Below, one piece after another: positions 1 through 12,300 of a stretch of DNA of 64,000 bases (position 1 is the first letter of the stretch; each line of letters starts with the position of its first letter). The notes beneath the pieces are model-generated. The model did no database searches. It had not been told where the DNA came from and saw nothing but the letters and a program-made list of their open reading frames with translations. The DNA comes from Dreissena polymorpha (taxonomy: Eukaryota > Mollusca > Bivalvia > Myida > Dreissenidae): positions 67,891,714 through 67,955,713 of the forward strand of contig NC_068366.1 in NCBI RefSeq assembly GCF_020536995.1, read 5' to 3'. The translations under genes and the position numbers were made by a program.

Positions 1-999
1 TGTTTAGTTTGATGATATTGCTGGATTAGATTTTTGCCGTTTTCATCAGTATTCTGTCATATCACTGCGGCATGTTTACATTATCCCACTTTTTCTGGAT
101 AAGCTACTTTTCCTCTACTAGTAACTGTGTACATGCCAGTAATTGACGAAGCTCTGCCAATTTTGAATCAAATGTAAGGACGAATTGTTTCACAAAATAT
201 TGTATGACCTATCCGCGCACAAGTGATGCTAGGGAAAGGGGATCCTCAAATCTGCAGTCGAGCACTTTACAAACTGAGATAATTGAATATGTTTGTGTTA
301 TGTTTACACGGTACTTCAATGTTCGAATATCTATACATAGTATCGATATTAACTATATGTTACAGAAGCCTTATCGTAGAATTATAGCGATATTATCATT
401 TAAACTAGAATAAAAAACAACAAAACACTTAAAATTGTACAAACCTAGCGAATGTTATATTAGTTTATTTGGATATTTTATTGAGCTCATAATTACGGAC
501 TCGAAAATACGACAATTGAAAACCTCAATGTCATCACAAGGAATTAAACTCTCGTAAGCACCCGATAGTCTTGTTATTATACAATCTCCACGCAGAGTTG
601 TCGTTCCTTGCTCTCACATACAACTCTGCGAAAGGCTCAGGATGCCATTTTGTCTACCAAATAGCTAAAACCGAACAAACGCATTCAATGTATATTTGAT
701 TGGATATTTAAGATCGCATGCATTAAATTAAGAAATATGACTTTTAAATGTGCGATAAATCGTGCAAAAACTTGCGAGTTTTAATGCAACTCTTTGGAAC
801 TATTTTATTGCCCATTTACGCAGATGGAATCATTCCACGCACTTTACAAATGTAAACAATTGAACATAATGTTTATTGAGTGACGTTAGGAATTGCTTCG
901 ACGTGTGTATGTATGTTGGTTTTTTAACATCAAAACACTATATCAATTTTATAATTATGAATTAAGACTGATATAAGATATCATGGTATGAGATGGTTT

Positions 1000-1175
1000 A
1001 CTTTAATGCAGTGAATGCAATGTAACCGTCGTGCAAGAGATTGTTTAGTATACTGTAACCTCAATGATGAACGCTTGGTATGATCATGACATGAATGAGA
1101 CGCTTTCATAACAATAGTCCGATCTGAGCCCAACACAGAGGTGAATGTATTGTAACCGTCGTGCAAGAGATTGGT
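1000..1175. repeat. tandem duplication, period about 130 bp
   Basis: TGTAACCGTCGTGCAAGAGA occurs at 1021 and again at 1151 with flanking similarity. The rest of 1-1642 is presumably the intron after MyD88 exon 4. I found no TIR exon in it on either strand. Confidence 0.55.
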
Positions 1176-1642
1176 TATTATAGAGAAGTTTAGGTAGGTG
1201 TTGAACTCAGTTTATTTAGCGAGCGACAAAAACCCTGTACACAGCGCCACCAGGCTTTCGAACGTGCAAACTTATATATGTTCGACACATACATAGTATT
1301 GTATTAATCACATGAATATTTCAGCCTTTATTTTGAAACTAAACAAAAGAAATATGACAGACAACGACTATACATTACGACAAGAAAAACAAAAACAAAG
1401 CAAAATTACTTTGTTGCAGCCTTGATCTGGAAATGATTAAATAATTTTAAGTCTAGGTTGCGAGGGTGTATTTCGACAATGGGCGGCTGATAATAGAATA
1501 ACAAGCAAAAGACCGATAACCTATTTACTTTCATAAACTAGGTAAAAACAAAACACTTCTATTGAAAAATGTTTAAACGTCATAAACAAGATTGTCGTAA
1601 CCGATAATGGAACAAAGGAGAGGGGCCAAAAGATTGTATTAC

Positions 1643-1705
1643 CATCGTCCTTTGTACTGAACTTGGTTTCATCGACATTCATTTCGTCGTACCAGTCGAA
1701 CTGTT
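1643..1705 (-). CDS. MYD88: MyD88 exon 4 (short linker exon)
   Basis: The 63-nt exon (2+60+1, phase 1 at both ends) encodes EQFDWYDEMNVDETKFSTKD and one further D. Acceptor ATTGCAG and donor GTAATA are present. It ends in phase 1, which would join a TIR exon such as those at 16848 or 31971 in frame. Confidence 0.65.
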
Positions 1706-3489
1706 CTGCAATTCAAATGCGTAAGCTACATGTAGAATCGCTATTTACGAAATATTTACTAAATATACTTCGGGCGTAGAGTCAATGATAGACGAATTAT
1801 AAAACAACAAAACTTATTAAGCAAATATTGTGAACAGCCATAAAAAAGTTCATTCGAACATAAGCTCCACCCTCACATTTTATTGTGAGAGACTGTCATT
1901 TTTGGCCTCAGACAAAAGACAATGTACCAATCGATGTTTCAATCGGACATAAGCTGAGCTGTAAAAGCTATCAAACGTTTAAGTCATTGACCATTATCTT
2001 CATTCTTAATGTTTTCCTTTGATTATATCACAAACGCTTTGCAATTTGTGCTTAAAACAAAATGAAATTCATTGTTTATGTATCTCATTACATGTTAACG
2101 AATACAGAAACACACGGATAACACTAATGACACACTCTTATAACTCAAAATCTCAAAAACTACAACATCAACAGTCAGCATTATTTAATATGACGAGGGA
2201 GCTTATGTCAAGGTGAGTTTTTGAAAGCAGTTTAAAAAAAACCAAGGTGAGCTTTTGTCCAGGACTAAAAATAAACGGATGAGCTCCTGTCCGAGATAGT
2301 TATATTGGGATGACATAATGTCCCCCCATCAAATTTGACGCGTGAGCGTATGTCCGGGTGAAAGTTTCTTCTACATATTGAACATAAATGCATTTTTTAA
2401 ATAATAAAAAAGCAAACATTCAATGGGATATGCCTTCGAAAATAAAGAATAAATGAATACTTTTTTCGGGTTTGTGCACGTAGATTCTTACCGTCTTCAT
2501 GTCCGCCATCAGCACCGAACTTTGTCGGTTGTGGAAGGTTTGCACCTAATTTTTTCGGTAGCTTCAGATCTACACTGGACTTCGTCGGTTTCAACATGTC
2601 TACACCTGACATATTCGGTCTTGGTAGGTCTTCGTGTGGAATTTGCTGCCCATAAACGTTACAGTCGTTCACTGAATTATGAGATTGGAACATTTGAACA
2701 AAGGACAATTAACGTCTATATCTTTGGCTTAATTGATATAGGGCCTCAATTAAAAAAAGCATTGAACCATGCATAAGTCTAAGATGAACTATGCTCACTT
2801 ACAAACTGTGTTTCTGCAGTCTTGGATGACGTCATAGCGTTCTAGAAGCATTAGGAACTTCCAAAGATTTCCGATCGTGGCATTGTTTTTGTTCCAAAGC
2901 TCGAGAAATTTCAGCGTTGGGCTCTGCGATTTCTGTTTAAGGAGCATCAATGTTAAACATTATCATATTCAAACTGTAATTCGAAACGATACATATTACA
3001 TATATAAGCAAATAACCGGCATTTAGTAATTTATGTGACACGACACCCTTCCATGAAGCTCCTATGCCGCTCAATACTAGTAAAATGCGAGAAGTACGTG
3101 TTCCCGTCTTTATGTTATATAAAAAGCCACGCTATTTACTGGGAAAGCATGCGGTATAAATAATGAAACCGAAAGCAAAACAAAGTGAGAATGATTAACA
3201 ATTTGAATGTATTTTTTTATTTAAATACCTTTAACTGTGCAAGATCTTGGCTGCTCATTCCAGCAAGCTCGGCTAGTCCGAATATATCACTGAACGTGTC
3301 ACAAGGTTCGGAGTCTATTTCGACAACCAACGGCTCACCCTCGGAGTCCAAGAAACTCGCCAGCTTCTTCCGCGATGGTGTTTGAAGTGCCAGTATTGGC
3401 AGAAAACGGTACTCTTCCGGTAGTGTTAGTTCGTCATCGTCATTTTCATCACGTTCTCTCGCCCTACTGTCGTGCGAAGGATACTCCAT
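1643..3489 (-). CDS. MYD88: MyD88 adaptor, 5' part (exons 1-4, death domain and linker)
   Basis: MyD88 couples Toll-like and IL-1-type receptors to IRAK kinases through an N-terminal death domain and a C-terminal TIR domain in the cytoplasm. Four coding exons are visible on the minus strand: 3489-3229, 2932-2803, 2671-2492 and 1705-1643. All have GT-AG borders and compatible phases (0, then 1, 1, 1). Together they give 211 codons plus one base. The acidic start MEYPSHDSRARERDENDDDE is followed by a death domain over about residues 27-130, with the family pattern RFLPILAL, RKKLASFLD, FGLAELAGM, SPTLKFLELW and IGNLWKFLMLLERYDVIQDC. A proline- and lysine-rich linker follows. The last exon ends in phase 1, the phase in which the TIR exons of the two upstream copies begin, so the TIR exons of this gene should lie left of the window. 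The first ATG was chosen because it opens an exon with a good donor. Confidence 0.87.
1855..2365. mobile_element. small element with inverted arrays of TGAGCTTATGTCC-like units, in a MyD88 intron
   Basis: Between MyD88 exons 4 and 3 the right part (about 2195-2362) holds five degenerate forward units of the type GTGAGC-N-TNTGTCC. The left part (about 1857-1963) holds the same motif reversed (for example GGACATAAGCTGAGC at 1948). The layout, inverted arrays around a short core, is that of the larger elements at 50.8 and 53.2 kb. The string CCCCCCATCAAAT in the right array recurs in the 50.8-52.3 kb element. There is no coding capacity. Confidence 0.4.
2492..2671 (-). CDS. MYD88: MyD88 exon 3 (linker between death and TIR domains)
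   Basis: The exon is 180 nt with phase 1 at both ends, after the acceptor AATTCAG and before the donor GTAAGA. It encodes a low-complexity linker rich in P, K and N, with loosely repeated segments (LPRPNMSGVDMLKPTKSS, LPQPTKFG). It corresponds to the intermediate region that in other animals links the death domain to TIR and helps recruit IRAK4. This assignment rests on splice-frame continuity, not on motif conservation. Confidence 0.7.
2803..2932 (-). CDS. MYD88: MyD88 exon 2 (second half of death domain)
   Basis: The 130-nt exon reads SPTLKFLELWNKNNATIGNL and on to LLERYDVIQDC, matching the end of the MyD88 death domain. It has a GTAAGT donor. The acceptor after TTAAACAG keeps phase 0. A second CAG nine bases further in would also keep frame, so the first three residues are uncertain. 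Confidence 0.85.
3229..3489 (-). CDS. MYD88: MyD88 exon 1 (start codon, first half of death domain)
   Basis: This exon encodes 87 codons, ending LAELAGMSSQDLAQLK at a GTATTT donor in phase 0. It holds the first death-domain helices. The RKKLASFLD segment corresponds to the RRKLGLFLN of vertebrate MyD88 (comparison from memory). Confidence 0.85.
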
Positions 3490-3724
3490 ATTGTATGGTT
3501 GTTTCTTGTAACGGCGATGTGGACGCTTTTTAAGACAGGTGTGGACCAGTTAAGCAAACCCAATTACATCGCTTCGCGTCGCGTTTAATCTTCTGTTTTA
3601 TTTCAATGTGCTTTGTTTAGTTGCCTGTACGACAATATTCGCTTATCAAAATAGCGAATGGACATTCCCACGTTGTGAAAATTAATCCTGAGTGGCGTTT
3701 ACTGCGGGTATTAACATGTTTTGT

Positions 3725-3803
3725 CTTTATACAATTTAACATCCTGTTTAATTTAACATTAAATCGATATCGATCTGTTGGGGAAACACTGGAAAAATTC
3801 CCC
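3725..3803 (-). promoter_or_regulatory. possible MyD88 promoter: kappaB-like and TATA-like motifs
   Basis: On the minus strand GGGGAATTTTTCC (3803-3791) resembles Rel-family sites (it contains GGGAATTTTT) and TATAAAG (3731-3725) lies about 60 bases downstream. The start codon is a further 236 bases away. In this AT-rich DNA the TATA-like string may be chance. No transcription start is known. Confidence 0.22.
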
Positions 3804-3899
3804 TGCAAATTTTGGCTGTTTACGCAACCAAATGCACGTATAAAAGATTTTGAAATACGGCCTTATCGATAGGGATCACCTAACTGAAATCGATTTCTG

Positions 3900-4448
3900 G
3901 TCGCGTTATCTGCTCTGTTATCGACTTTGGTGATGTGTCAAAATAGATTAACAATAAATTATGGCATTTTAAAGGCAATTCATAAATATTATAATAAGCC
4001 TTGGTGGTAAAGCGTAAGTGTAAAGTAACATTCATTATAGCGTATCAAAAGAAGTCTATAATGGGCATATACGCGTGATATTTAAGACGGGGTTTATAAT
4101 TGCACAATAAGGATAATATCGTTAACGCAAGTAGTATCAGCATATTAACTGAACTTATAAACCGGTCATTGGTTGAGGTTTTTTTTAATATAAGATATCC
4201 AAAGCCAACGCAATACTGATCTTAATGAGTTTGTAAATGGGACGCGGGGTCAATTTCTTTTTATACTCTTAAAAACGGAATGTATCATTTAAACGTCATA
4301 AGCGTGGCTTGTTTGACGGCGGGAGTTTATTTTAGAGGGCGGCGCCCAAGAGAGTGATGTCCGCTCTTTAACTAAAATTGCTTAAGTAAGATCAACATGA
4401 AATTTTTTGGTAATATTTGTTGGCAAATAATATAGACATATTATGTTC
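3900..4448. other. no feature recognised
   Basis: AT-rich sequence upstream of the MyD88 start. No ORF, repeat or RNA gene is supported. Confidence 0.5.
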
Positions 4449-4452
4449 TTAA

Positions 4453-4953
4453 AGGGGTCTTTTCACGTTTTGGTAAATTGACAAAATTAAAAAAAGTTGT
4501 TTCAGATTCGCACATTTTCGTTTTAGTTATGATATTTGTAAGGAAACAGTGATACTGAACATTTACGATGCTCAAAAATAGCCAATATACGCAACTTTCG
4601 ACGATTTAAAAACCTGAAAGTTATAAAGCGTTGCAACGCGAAACGATTGACTAATTTGGAGAGTTCTGTTGTTGTCGTTATATTTTGTGAAACTACGAGG
4701 ATTTCTTATATAAAGTATTAAATACTTTATTCATTGCGTGCGCGCGGATGGCCGAGTGGTCTAAATGGTTTATACTTTTACTCCAGGACCCCAGGTGTCA
4801 GTGGTTCGAGCCCACTTGAGGGTTACTTTTTTATTTTTTAAATTGTATTCTCGATTAGTTACTGGAGCTTTTTATTTCCAATGTTTTCAATTTTCAATGT
4901 AAAGCATTTATTGACAAACTTCAAAACATGCAAACATCTGTGAAAAGGCCACT
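4453..4953 (+). mobile_element. TTAA-flanked inverted-repeat element with tRNA-like core, copy 1
   Basis: A 501-bp element bounded by TTAA at 4449-4452 and 4954-4957. Its ends are imperfect inverted repeats (AGGGGTCTTTTCAC on the left, AGTGGCCTTTTCAC on the right reversed). TTAA target duplication is known for piggyBac and Kolobok transposons. No transposase is present, so it would be non-autonomous. A tRNA-like segment with pol III A and B boxes sits in its right half. Copy 2 at 24453-24960 shares both ends and the internal layout in reverse orientation. Confidence 0.65.
4744..4827 (+). other. tRNA-like sequence (A and B boxes) inside the TTAA element
   Basis: TGGCCGAGTGGTCTAA (A box, about 4749) and GGTTCGAGCC (B box, 4803-4812) are spaced as in a class II tRNA and most resemble tRNA-Leu or tRNA-Ser. 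The acceptor ends do not pair, so it is a tRNA-derived promoter segment and not a functional tRNA gene. Confidence 0.6.
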
Positions 4954-5389
4954 TTAAACCAGCCAGATGGCCTGTAGCTTTTTTGAAAACTGGCTCTTGA
5001 ATAATTTTTAGGCAAAACTCATATTTTCTGCATTTTCATTTAATTATTTATAATCAGATATCGTGTCTCGACCAAGTTCGATTAACAGACAGTTTGTCCG
5101 AAGCACATCTGAACTATTGCCCTTGTATTATAAATAAGGCAGAAATTTACCCTTTTCCCTAATCTACCTCAAATAATTGACATCGGATCATAATGAAACT
5201 TTGAGATAATAGTTTAAATCTGATCGCGATGAAATTTGCTGATAATCTTTGTGGGCATAATACACCAGCCAATAATAACAATCAGCCACATAGCTTGCAG
5301 TATTTCGAAATAATGGCCATTGAATTATAAATAATGTGTTGGATTATATTGCCCGTCCTATTACTAAGATATATATATATAGAGAGAAT

Positions 5390-5485
5390 AACAGGTTACT
5401 GCCTGATCGTTCTGTAATATACTAGGCAAGGCTTAGAATTCGTGCCGGCCTGATATATTACAAAAAGATCAGGCAGTAACCTGTT
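5390..5485. repeat. short foldback with 19-bp inverted ends
   Basis: AACAGGTTACTGCCTGATC at the left is matched by its exact reverse complement at the right, with further partial pairing inside (TGTAATATA and TATATTACA). It is a miniature foldback or one end of a larger palindromic repeat. No target duplication was identified. Confidence 0.6.
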
Positions 5486-7582
5486 TTTCTGTTAATCATA
5501 CTACAACGTCCACGATTTTAAATAAATAATGAAAAAATCGCTACAAAGCTGCAGTTTTGGCGGGGAAAATATGAATTTTGTCGTTTGACGTGTTAATAAA
5601 GGCGTCATGAGCACGCGCGCTAAATATTTGTAAACAATGTTTTTTGCTGTGTACGTTGCATTTTGTGTTAAACATATTTTTTTGTTGAATCTGATTGTAT
5701 TTTATAAAAAAATGATTACTGTAGTTTTGATTCCGAGGAATATGACCATCCTATACACATGGCTGACAAGAACTTCCTGATGACCATGATATAAAAATAT
5801 ATCAGGCAACGTTATATCAGACAGAAATCAACGCGGTGGTATGATAAAAGTGTATTTTTATCAAAATTATTTTATTCGCAGATGAATTTACCACAAGAAA
5901 ACACATCCTTCACATATCAATGTGTTCAAAACCTTAAAACGGGCGTAGTTTGTGACATTTTGCACTCTTGTTTCTCAACATAATTATACACGTCTAGCCA
6001 TCCTTAGAAAGTGGATGTCAACAAATGAATTAAAACCATCAGGCATCAGCAAGGTTGCTAACACATTGTTCGACCAACACTACTTGGATTATAATTTTTA
6101 TAAGAAAAGCAATCCCTGATAACAACATCTGTGTTGACTTGAATTCAGAATTGGATCAATATATTTGACTTCATACATCCTTCGTCTCGGGTACTTGTTG
6201 AACATTAATATCTATTTGTTTAAACTATAAATATAAGTCAGATTCTAAATTTGCCATTGACACGCCAGATTATCATATAACACACATGTGTATTTTCTCG
6301 ACGACCACGTGATAGAGTATCTCGAAGGCATCTTGCTTGTGTTCAATTTTAATGTCGTTCGTTTCATTTCAAGAACAATAGTGGAAAATACATCCGACAC
6401 TGGTCTCCAAACTCTACTTATGTCGAAATTAAACGAACCAAACTACCCAAATGAGGTGCTCACATTCTGGTCCATGTGTTTGTAATGATCAATGACTGTA
6501 GTAGAAATATTTATGAAGTTAAGCACGACCCAAATAAACGAGCGCATGTACGAAAGGACTGACAAGAACAAATGTATATGCCACTTCATTTAAAATTGGT
6601 TTCATATCTAAAAAAAATATTGCTGTGGAAAAACTGATAATGATATGATGATCGTTGCTATATGTTCATGGTGCTTATGTTATATGTATGTTATATGTAT
6701 ATGTATTTTTTTGCTTGCCAGTTTAATGTATCGATTTACTAACTTATAGCATGTAGAGTAATTTAATAATATTTATTATGTACAGATACCCCCCCCCCTC
6801 TAATTGAGTGCATTGTTTTGCGCCCTAGTCTTTACAGTGTATAAACGAATACTTATACTTCGTAGTCAATTGAGCATTAATAAATATATCATATGGGTGG
6901 TGAAAATCTAAACAAACAGCAATGAATCAGTGTACATGAACATGCTTTGTGAAAAGCAGGTAATAAAAAACAAATGTTGAATTGAAAAAGAACACATAAT
7001 AATACAGAGCGTTATTATGTGCAATTGACTACAAAGTATAAGTATTCGTTAAGTTAGAATTCTTATGCACTTGAGTTTATTCAGCGAGGTTGAGAACATT
7101 CACATGTGCAGCTTTGCAAAAATATGGGGCGGTATATGGTCCCATCATTCACAGTGATTTGTTTTTGTTAAATAATGATTGAGATATTTGCAATTAAATT
7201 ATTAGCCATTGTGTCAAAGAAATATATTGTTAAAGAAGTTTCCTTTATTGTGTGCGAGAAGACAAGTACCCTATCATCTTTTAATGCCTTTTTCTTTTAA
7301 AAAGTCATTGCATTCAATTTTATTTCAATTTCATTTGTAACAGATACTTGATTTGAAACAACGTTTAATATTCAGGAAGTAATAGTTCTTTTGTTGTTAT
7401 TTACGAGTTTGTTTAACAACGCATAATTTTCAATAAAGAAATATATAAATGAATTAAAATAACTTTTGTTTGCGAAACACGATACGTTCAAGTTATTTTT
7501 GTTAAAATGTCCATATGCATAACCGAAGCTATAACGCTTGCAATAAGATAAGTGTTTCGTAACTTAACTACGTATCTGAATG
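5486..7582. other. no gene recognised
   Basis: AT-rich sequence with short C and AT runs (for example the C run near 6788). The open frames are short and show no family motif. Confidence 0.5.
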
Positions 7583-7586
7583 TTAA

Positions 7587-7700
7587 AGGGAGCTTTTCAC
7601 GTTTTGGTAAATTGACAAAATTGAATAAAACTGTTTCAGAATTGCAACTTTTCGTAGTAGTTGTGATATTTGCGAGGAAACCTTTATGCTGAAGGACGTA
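7587..7700 (+). mobile_element. left-end fragment of the TTAA element family
   Basis: TTAA at 7583-7586 is followed by AGGGAGCTTTTCACG and about 110 bases similar to the left end of the copy at 4453. The tRNA-like part and right end are missing, so this is a truncated copy. Confidence 0.6.
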
Positions 7701-9319
7701 AAGGATGGTTTTCATTTGTCTTACATTATTTAACGTTTCGAACATTGCATTGTTTCATTCCATATGAAAATACAAAACAAGCCAAGGTGTCTTGTTGTTC
7801 AACTATTTAATTACTCTGTCGGCATTATAACATATGTCATTTTAGTTTAAATGCGTTCTAATACTGATTAGATTAGAAAGAAAAATCTTATGTTTATATA
7901 TATATATATAGATACGTGAAGTATATTTCTCGAAATAATTTAAATTGTTGGGAAAGGAGTTCAATATATGCTTTCATTGATGTATATTTGTACTATTTTT
8001 CTCTCATATATTGTGCGTTTTAAATCAAAATATATATACCATGGTAAAAGAGTACAATCAAATGATTCATATCCACAGTACAAACTCTTATCTTTCCAAC
8101 TATCTTATTAAAAAATATGCTTATACCATGCAGACACGTAAATAAATAAATTTCAGTAGGTTTCTGACCCACCAGTGTGCGGATTGTGAAAAAAGATATA
8201 TAGTCTTATTATATGCATATACTATGATAGTATGTGGGAAAGGTTAGATCAACACATTGGTTGTTCATACAAAATCGATACAAAATAAAGTTTTGACTTT
8301 ATTGCAATATAACAACACTACGCACTCATAGTACATTCATAGCTACTGGTCGGTGTGTTAAAGTATGTTATATGAGTAATATGGTAACAAACTTTAGTAT
8401 TCAAACACGTTTTAACATTTATTATATTTCCCTTACCTTCATCAATGTACATACCAATACGTATTATGAATTATTTATGCAACAATATGTTGTGTGATTT
8501 CGTTTACGCATGTGCAAAATTACTTTGCGATATGGAATTCAAAAGCACAAATAACAGTCCCGAATGATTCTTTTTACATATAGTCGGAGGTTTAAGGTAT
8601 ATTGATAAATCTAGTTATAAAGGCAACAACGTTAATATAAATGAATTTAGTTTTGAAAGAAAAAATACAAATCATTGTTTCGCTGTATCTTTTATAATTT
8701 CTTTTCATGCAACTACTGTTTATGTCTGTGCATGCATGTGTACATGTGTTTTCAGTTGTATTTGTATGCGTTTCTATATGTACTTTATTGTGTTTAGCTC
8801 CTTTTATATTGTCTGTTAATGTAGAAAGAGAGTTATTTTGTTTAATGCTACTGAAATGCACTACAACAACACTATTAACACATATTACAAAGTTTTTGGC
8901 GGTATGTCTGTCTAAGAAACATTGTATATATATATATATTTTTACAATGATGCATATCTTTTGTTAGAAAACTTTGCATCTATGCCCTCTCAAAACAGTT
9001 TTAATTGATATTTTCCTTTATTTATAACTAATGTAAATACGTGCGTTTTTGTTAAACAATGTGTAAAATGTATCTTATATGAATTTTTTAACGTTAAACT
9101 GCTATTGTGAGTACATATCGAATAACCTTGACACTTCACCTTTTTTGCTACATACATAAAGCAAAACTTTATTATTTACATTTCTTTCAAAAATGCGTAC
9201 TGGTCTACACATCATTCATTTACTTCATTTAAGAAAGCATATTTAAAACTAAAAATTGGAATATTGTATCGCGCAAACAATGATAAATATAATAAAAAAG
9301 AGTCCTATCATTTCACAGG
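7701..9319. other. no gene recognised
   Basis: AT-rich sequence with short (TA)n tracts near 7895 and 8927. The two opposing 85-90-codon open frames near 8.6-8.95 kb are low-complexity (H, T, C, V rich) and match no family I know. Confidence 0.45.
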
Positions 9320-12300
9320 AAAACATGACAAGTCTAAATATGTGCACCTTTAATGTTAAGGGTCTTAATTGCAAAACTAAACGTGAACACGTTATAACTT
9401 TTTATAATGGCTGCCCTCGACACACAACTTGATAATACAATGTTAAAAAATGCTGTAACACCGTTTAAAACACGCGAGAGTCGACAGGCGATATTATTAC
9501 CGCGATATTAGAACAGTACAAACATCGCGTGTCGCTTCGTGTATCGCGCAAAATATCGATTATCGCTTCGTGTGTCGTGTGTCGCGGTCTGAAATTAGAC
9601 CGCGATACACGAGATTCGGATAATATGGGCGATATTTAAAAAATAAAATAACGTGTGTTCCTTCGTGTGTCGCGCAAAAAATCGTGTGTCGCTTCGTGTT
9701 TCGTGTGTCGCTCTTTGAACGCGAGATAAGCTATTTTGCGCGATACACGAAGCGACACACGCTATTTTGCGCGATACACGAAGCGACACGCGATATTTTC
9801 AACGATATATCGCCTTTTGGGCTACCTAGACAAGGGTAATATTTTGTAGTACATTCTCGCGCGTCGCTTCGTGTATCGCACAAAATATCGTGTGTCGCTT
9901 CGTGTGTTGCGCAAAATATCGTGTATTGCTTCGTTTGTGGTGTGTCGCCCTTGATAAAAGAAGGGCGAGATTATAGATGGCACTATCCGGACTCCGTACC
10001 AAAGTACCAACAGTGTAGGAGTAGGAATTTTGATTAATAGAAAAAGTGAAATCCATATTATCGAACATAATGAAATTATAGTGGGAATACTTCAGGTGTT
10101 AAAACTATTGGTCCGCAATAACACAATACCTATTATAAACATTTATGCACCGAATAATGACGACATTGCGTGATTTAATATACTTAAAAAACTATTGCTG
10201 ACCTTGATGAATTCTTGCCGATAGTTGGTGGTGACTTCAATACCGTGCACAATTTTATAAAAGACAAATTGACTGGTAGAAATGTTATATACGACATTCG
10301 AATTCAGACCCCAATATTTTGCCGACTCGATTATTTCATTTGGCTTATTCACTGGTTAGTTATGCAAGAAAATCCACTATTAATAATGGCTTCAAATCGG
10401 TTCACTCAATTGTCTTACTCAGTATTATTTTTGATACGTTGACAAGGGGTCCATGTTATTTCAATCTATGTAGTTAACTTCTATTTGAACAAGGTTATAA
10501 AACTTTGATTAAAAATTCAACAAAAGAGGTAATTGATTTTAGAAAAAAACCCAATACCTAATATTTTATGGGAATTAATGAAGGATAGGGTTAGGGATGA
10601 GAGCATAAAATACGCAATATATAAAAAGAAACTAAGCATAAAAAAGGAATCAGAAATAGAAGCAAAATTAAATGATAATGAATAACAATTAAAAAATAAC
10701 CCTAATGACGTAATATTACTACAAACATATCAAACAGAAAAGGATAATTTTTAATGCTATAAATAAGGAGAAAATCAAAGACATGTTAATCAGGGCAAAA
10801 GCAGAGTGGGTTGAGGGAGCCGAGAAAAATACTAAATATGTCTCTAATTTAGAATCAAAAAGATCGAAACAAAAAGTACCTAAACAGCTTAAAATTAATG
10901 ATGAAACAGAACATGATTATTAACAATATTTGGAACACGTTAAGCAATATTTCGCCTTACTTTATAAAATAGACGTAACTCTGGATCAAGAAAACAGTGA
11001 CCCATTCTCTCAAAATCTTGCGAAATTACGAAGATAGAGAACAATACCCAGACCTTTTATCCGAAAACGAATGCTTCCAGGCATTAACAGACATGAAAAA
11101 TAACAAAAGCCCAGGCTCAGATGGACTAACAACAGAATTGTATAAACTCTTTTGAACTGACATAAAACAATACTTAATCAGCTCGATACATTATTCTTTT
11201 GAAACCTGACATTTAACTGAACTTCAATTGCAGTGGCTTATTTCACGTTTGCCCAAAACATAAATATATTCTATCTATCAATAATTGGCGACCAGTCTCT
11301 TTGTTAAACGTTGACTATAAAATTGCAAGTAAATCTATAGCTAATAGAATTAAATCTTATTTTCAAAATCTTATTTACACACTGCAAACAGGATTCATAA
11401 AAGGGAGATATATTGGAGAAAACATATTTTTTTTCAATGAAGTAATTGATAAAGTGAACGATTTAAATGAAACAGGATTTATATTTTTCTCCGATTTTCA
11501 AACAGTTTTTATAGCTTAAGCTAGACAATAATTTTCTGTGCACGTGTTTAGATAGCATGGGCTTCAGCCAGCATCTAATACAGTTAGTGAAATAGTGTAT
11601 AGTTATGCAAAATCTTCTGTAATTAATAATGGGTATTTTTCTGAATTCTTGGAAATCAAAAAGGGAGTATGGGTGGGTTGTCCCCTCTCGCCCTATCTTT
11701 TTATCATATGCATTGCATTACTAGCTAACTATATAAGACATAATACAAATATAGAAAGAATTCACATAGGCAACATCGAACTCAAACGAACATTATTTGC
11801 AGATGATACTTGTTTTCTTCTTGACGGCAGTCAAAGGTCATTTGAATTTTTAATTATTACCCTTGACTGATTATCCACTATATCCGGTTTAAAATTGAAT
11901 AACAATAAATGCTCTGTAGAGAAATAAATTGAAATAAACAGAAATGTAAAATTTTATCCACATAAAATATTGATTGGGACGCAACTACACTTGGAAAACA
12001 ATATACAACAATACTAACGGCTGAACACAATATATGTAATAAAATTCAAGAATTTGCATAACCAAAACTAGTTTACCCATTTACAGTTTTGGAAAGACCA
12101 GATTAGAGCAAAATGAAAACTTTAAAAACATGATCAAATTTTACAAGAATATAAAAATGGCGGTTTTTAAAAATGATTGATATAGACATCGAACCTGACG
12201 ATATACATACAATATAAACACGTTAAACATTCGATCAATTTTTTCTTACGGACATATTAAAGGTCTGGAAATAGGTAAACGCACAAAAAACATCACACAA

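Noticed and set aside
3185-3385. 66-codon plus-strand ORF at the MyD88 exon
   Set aside because: It is antisense to exon 1 of MyD88, which has clear domain homology.
4744-4827. Functional tRNA-Leu gene
   Set aside because: Acceptor stem halves do not pair and the anticodon arm is not convincing. It is a tRNA-derived promoter within a repeat.
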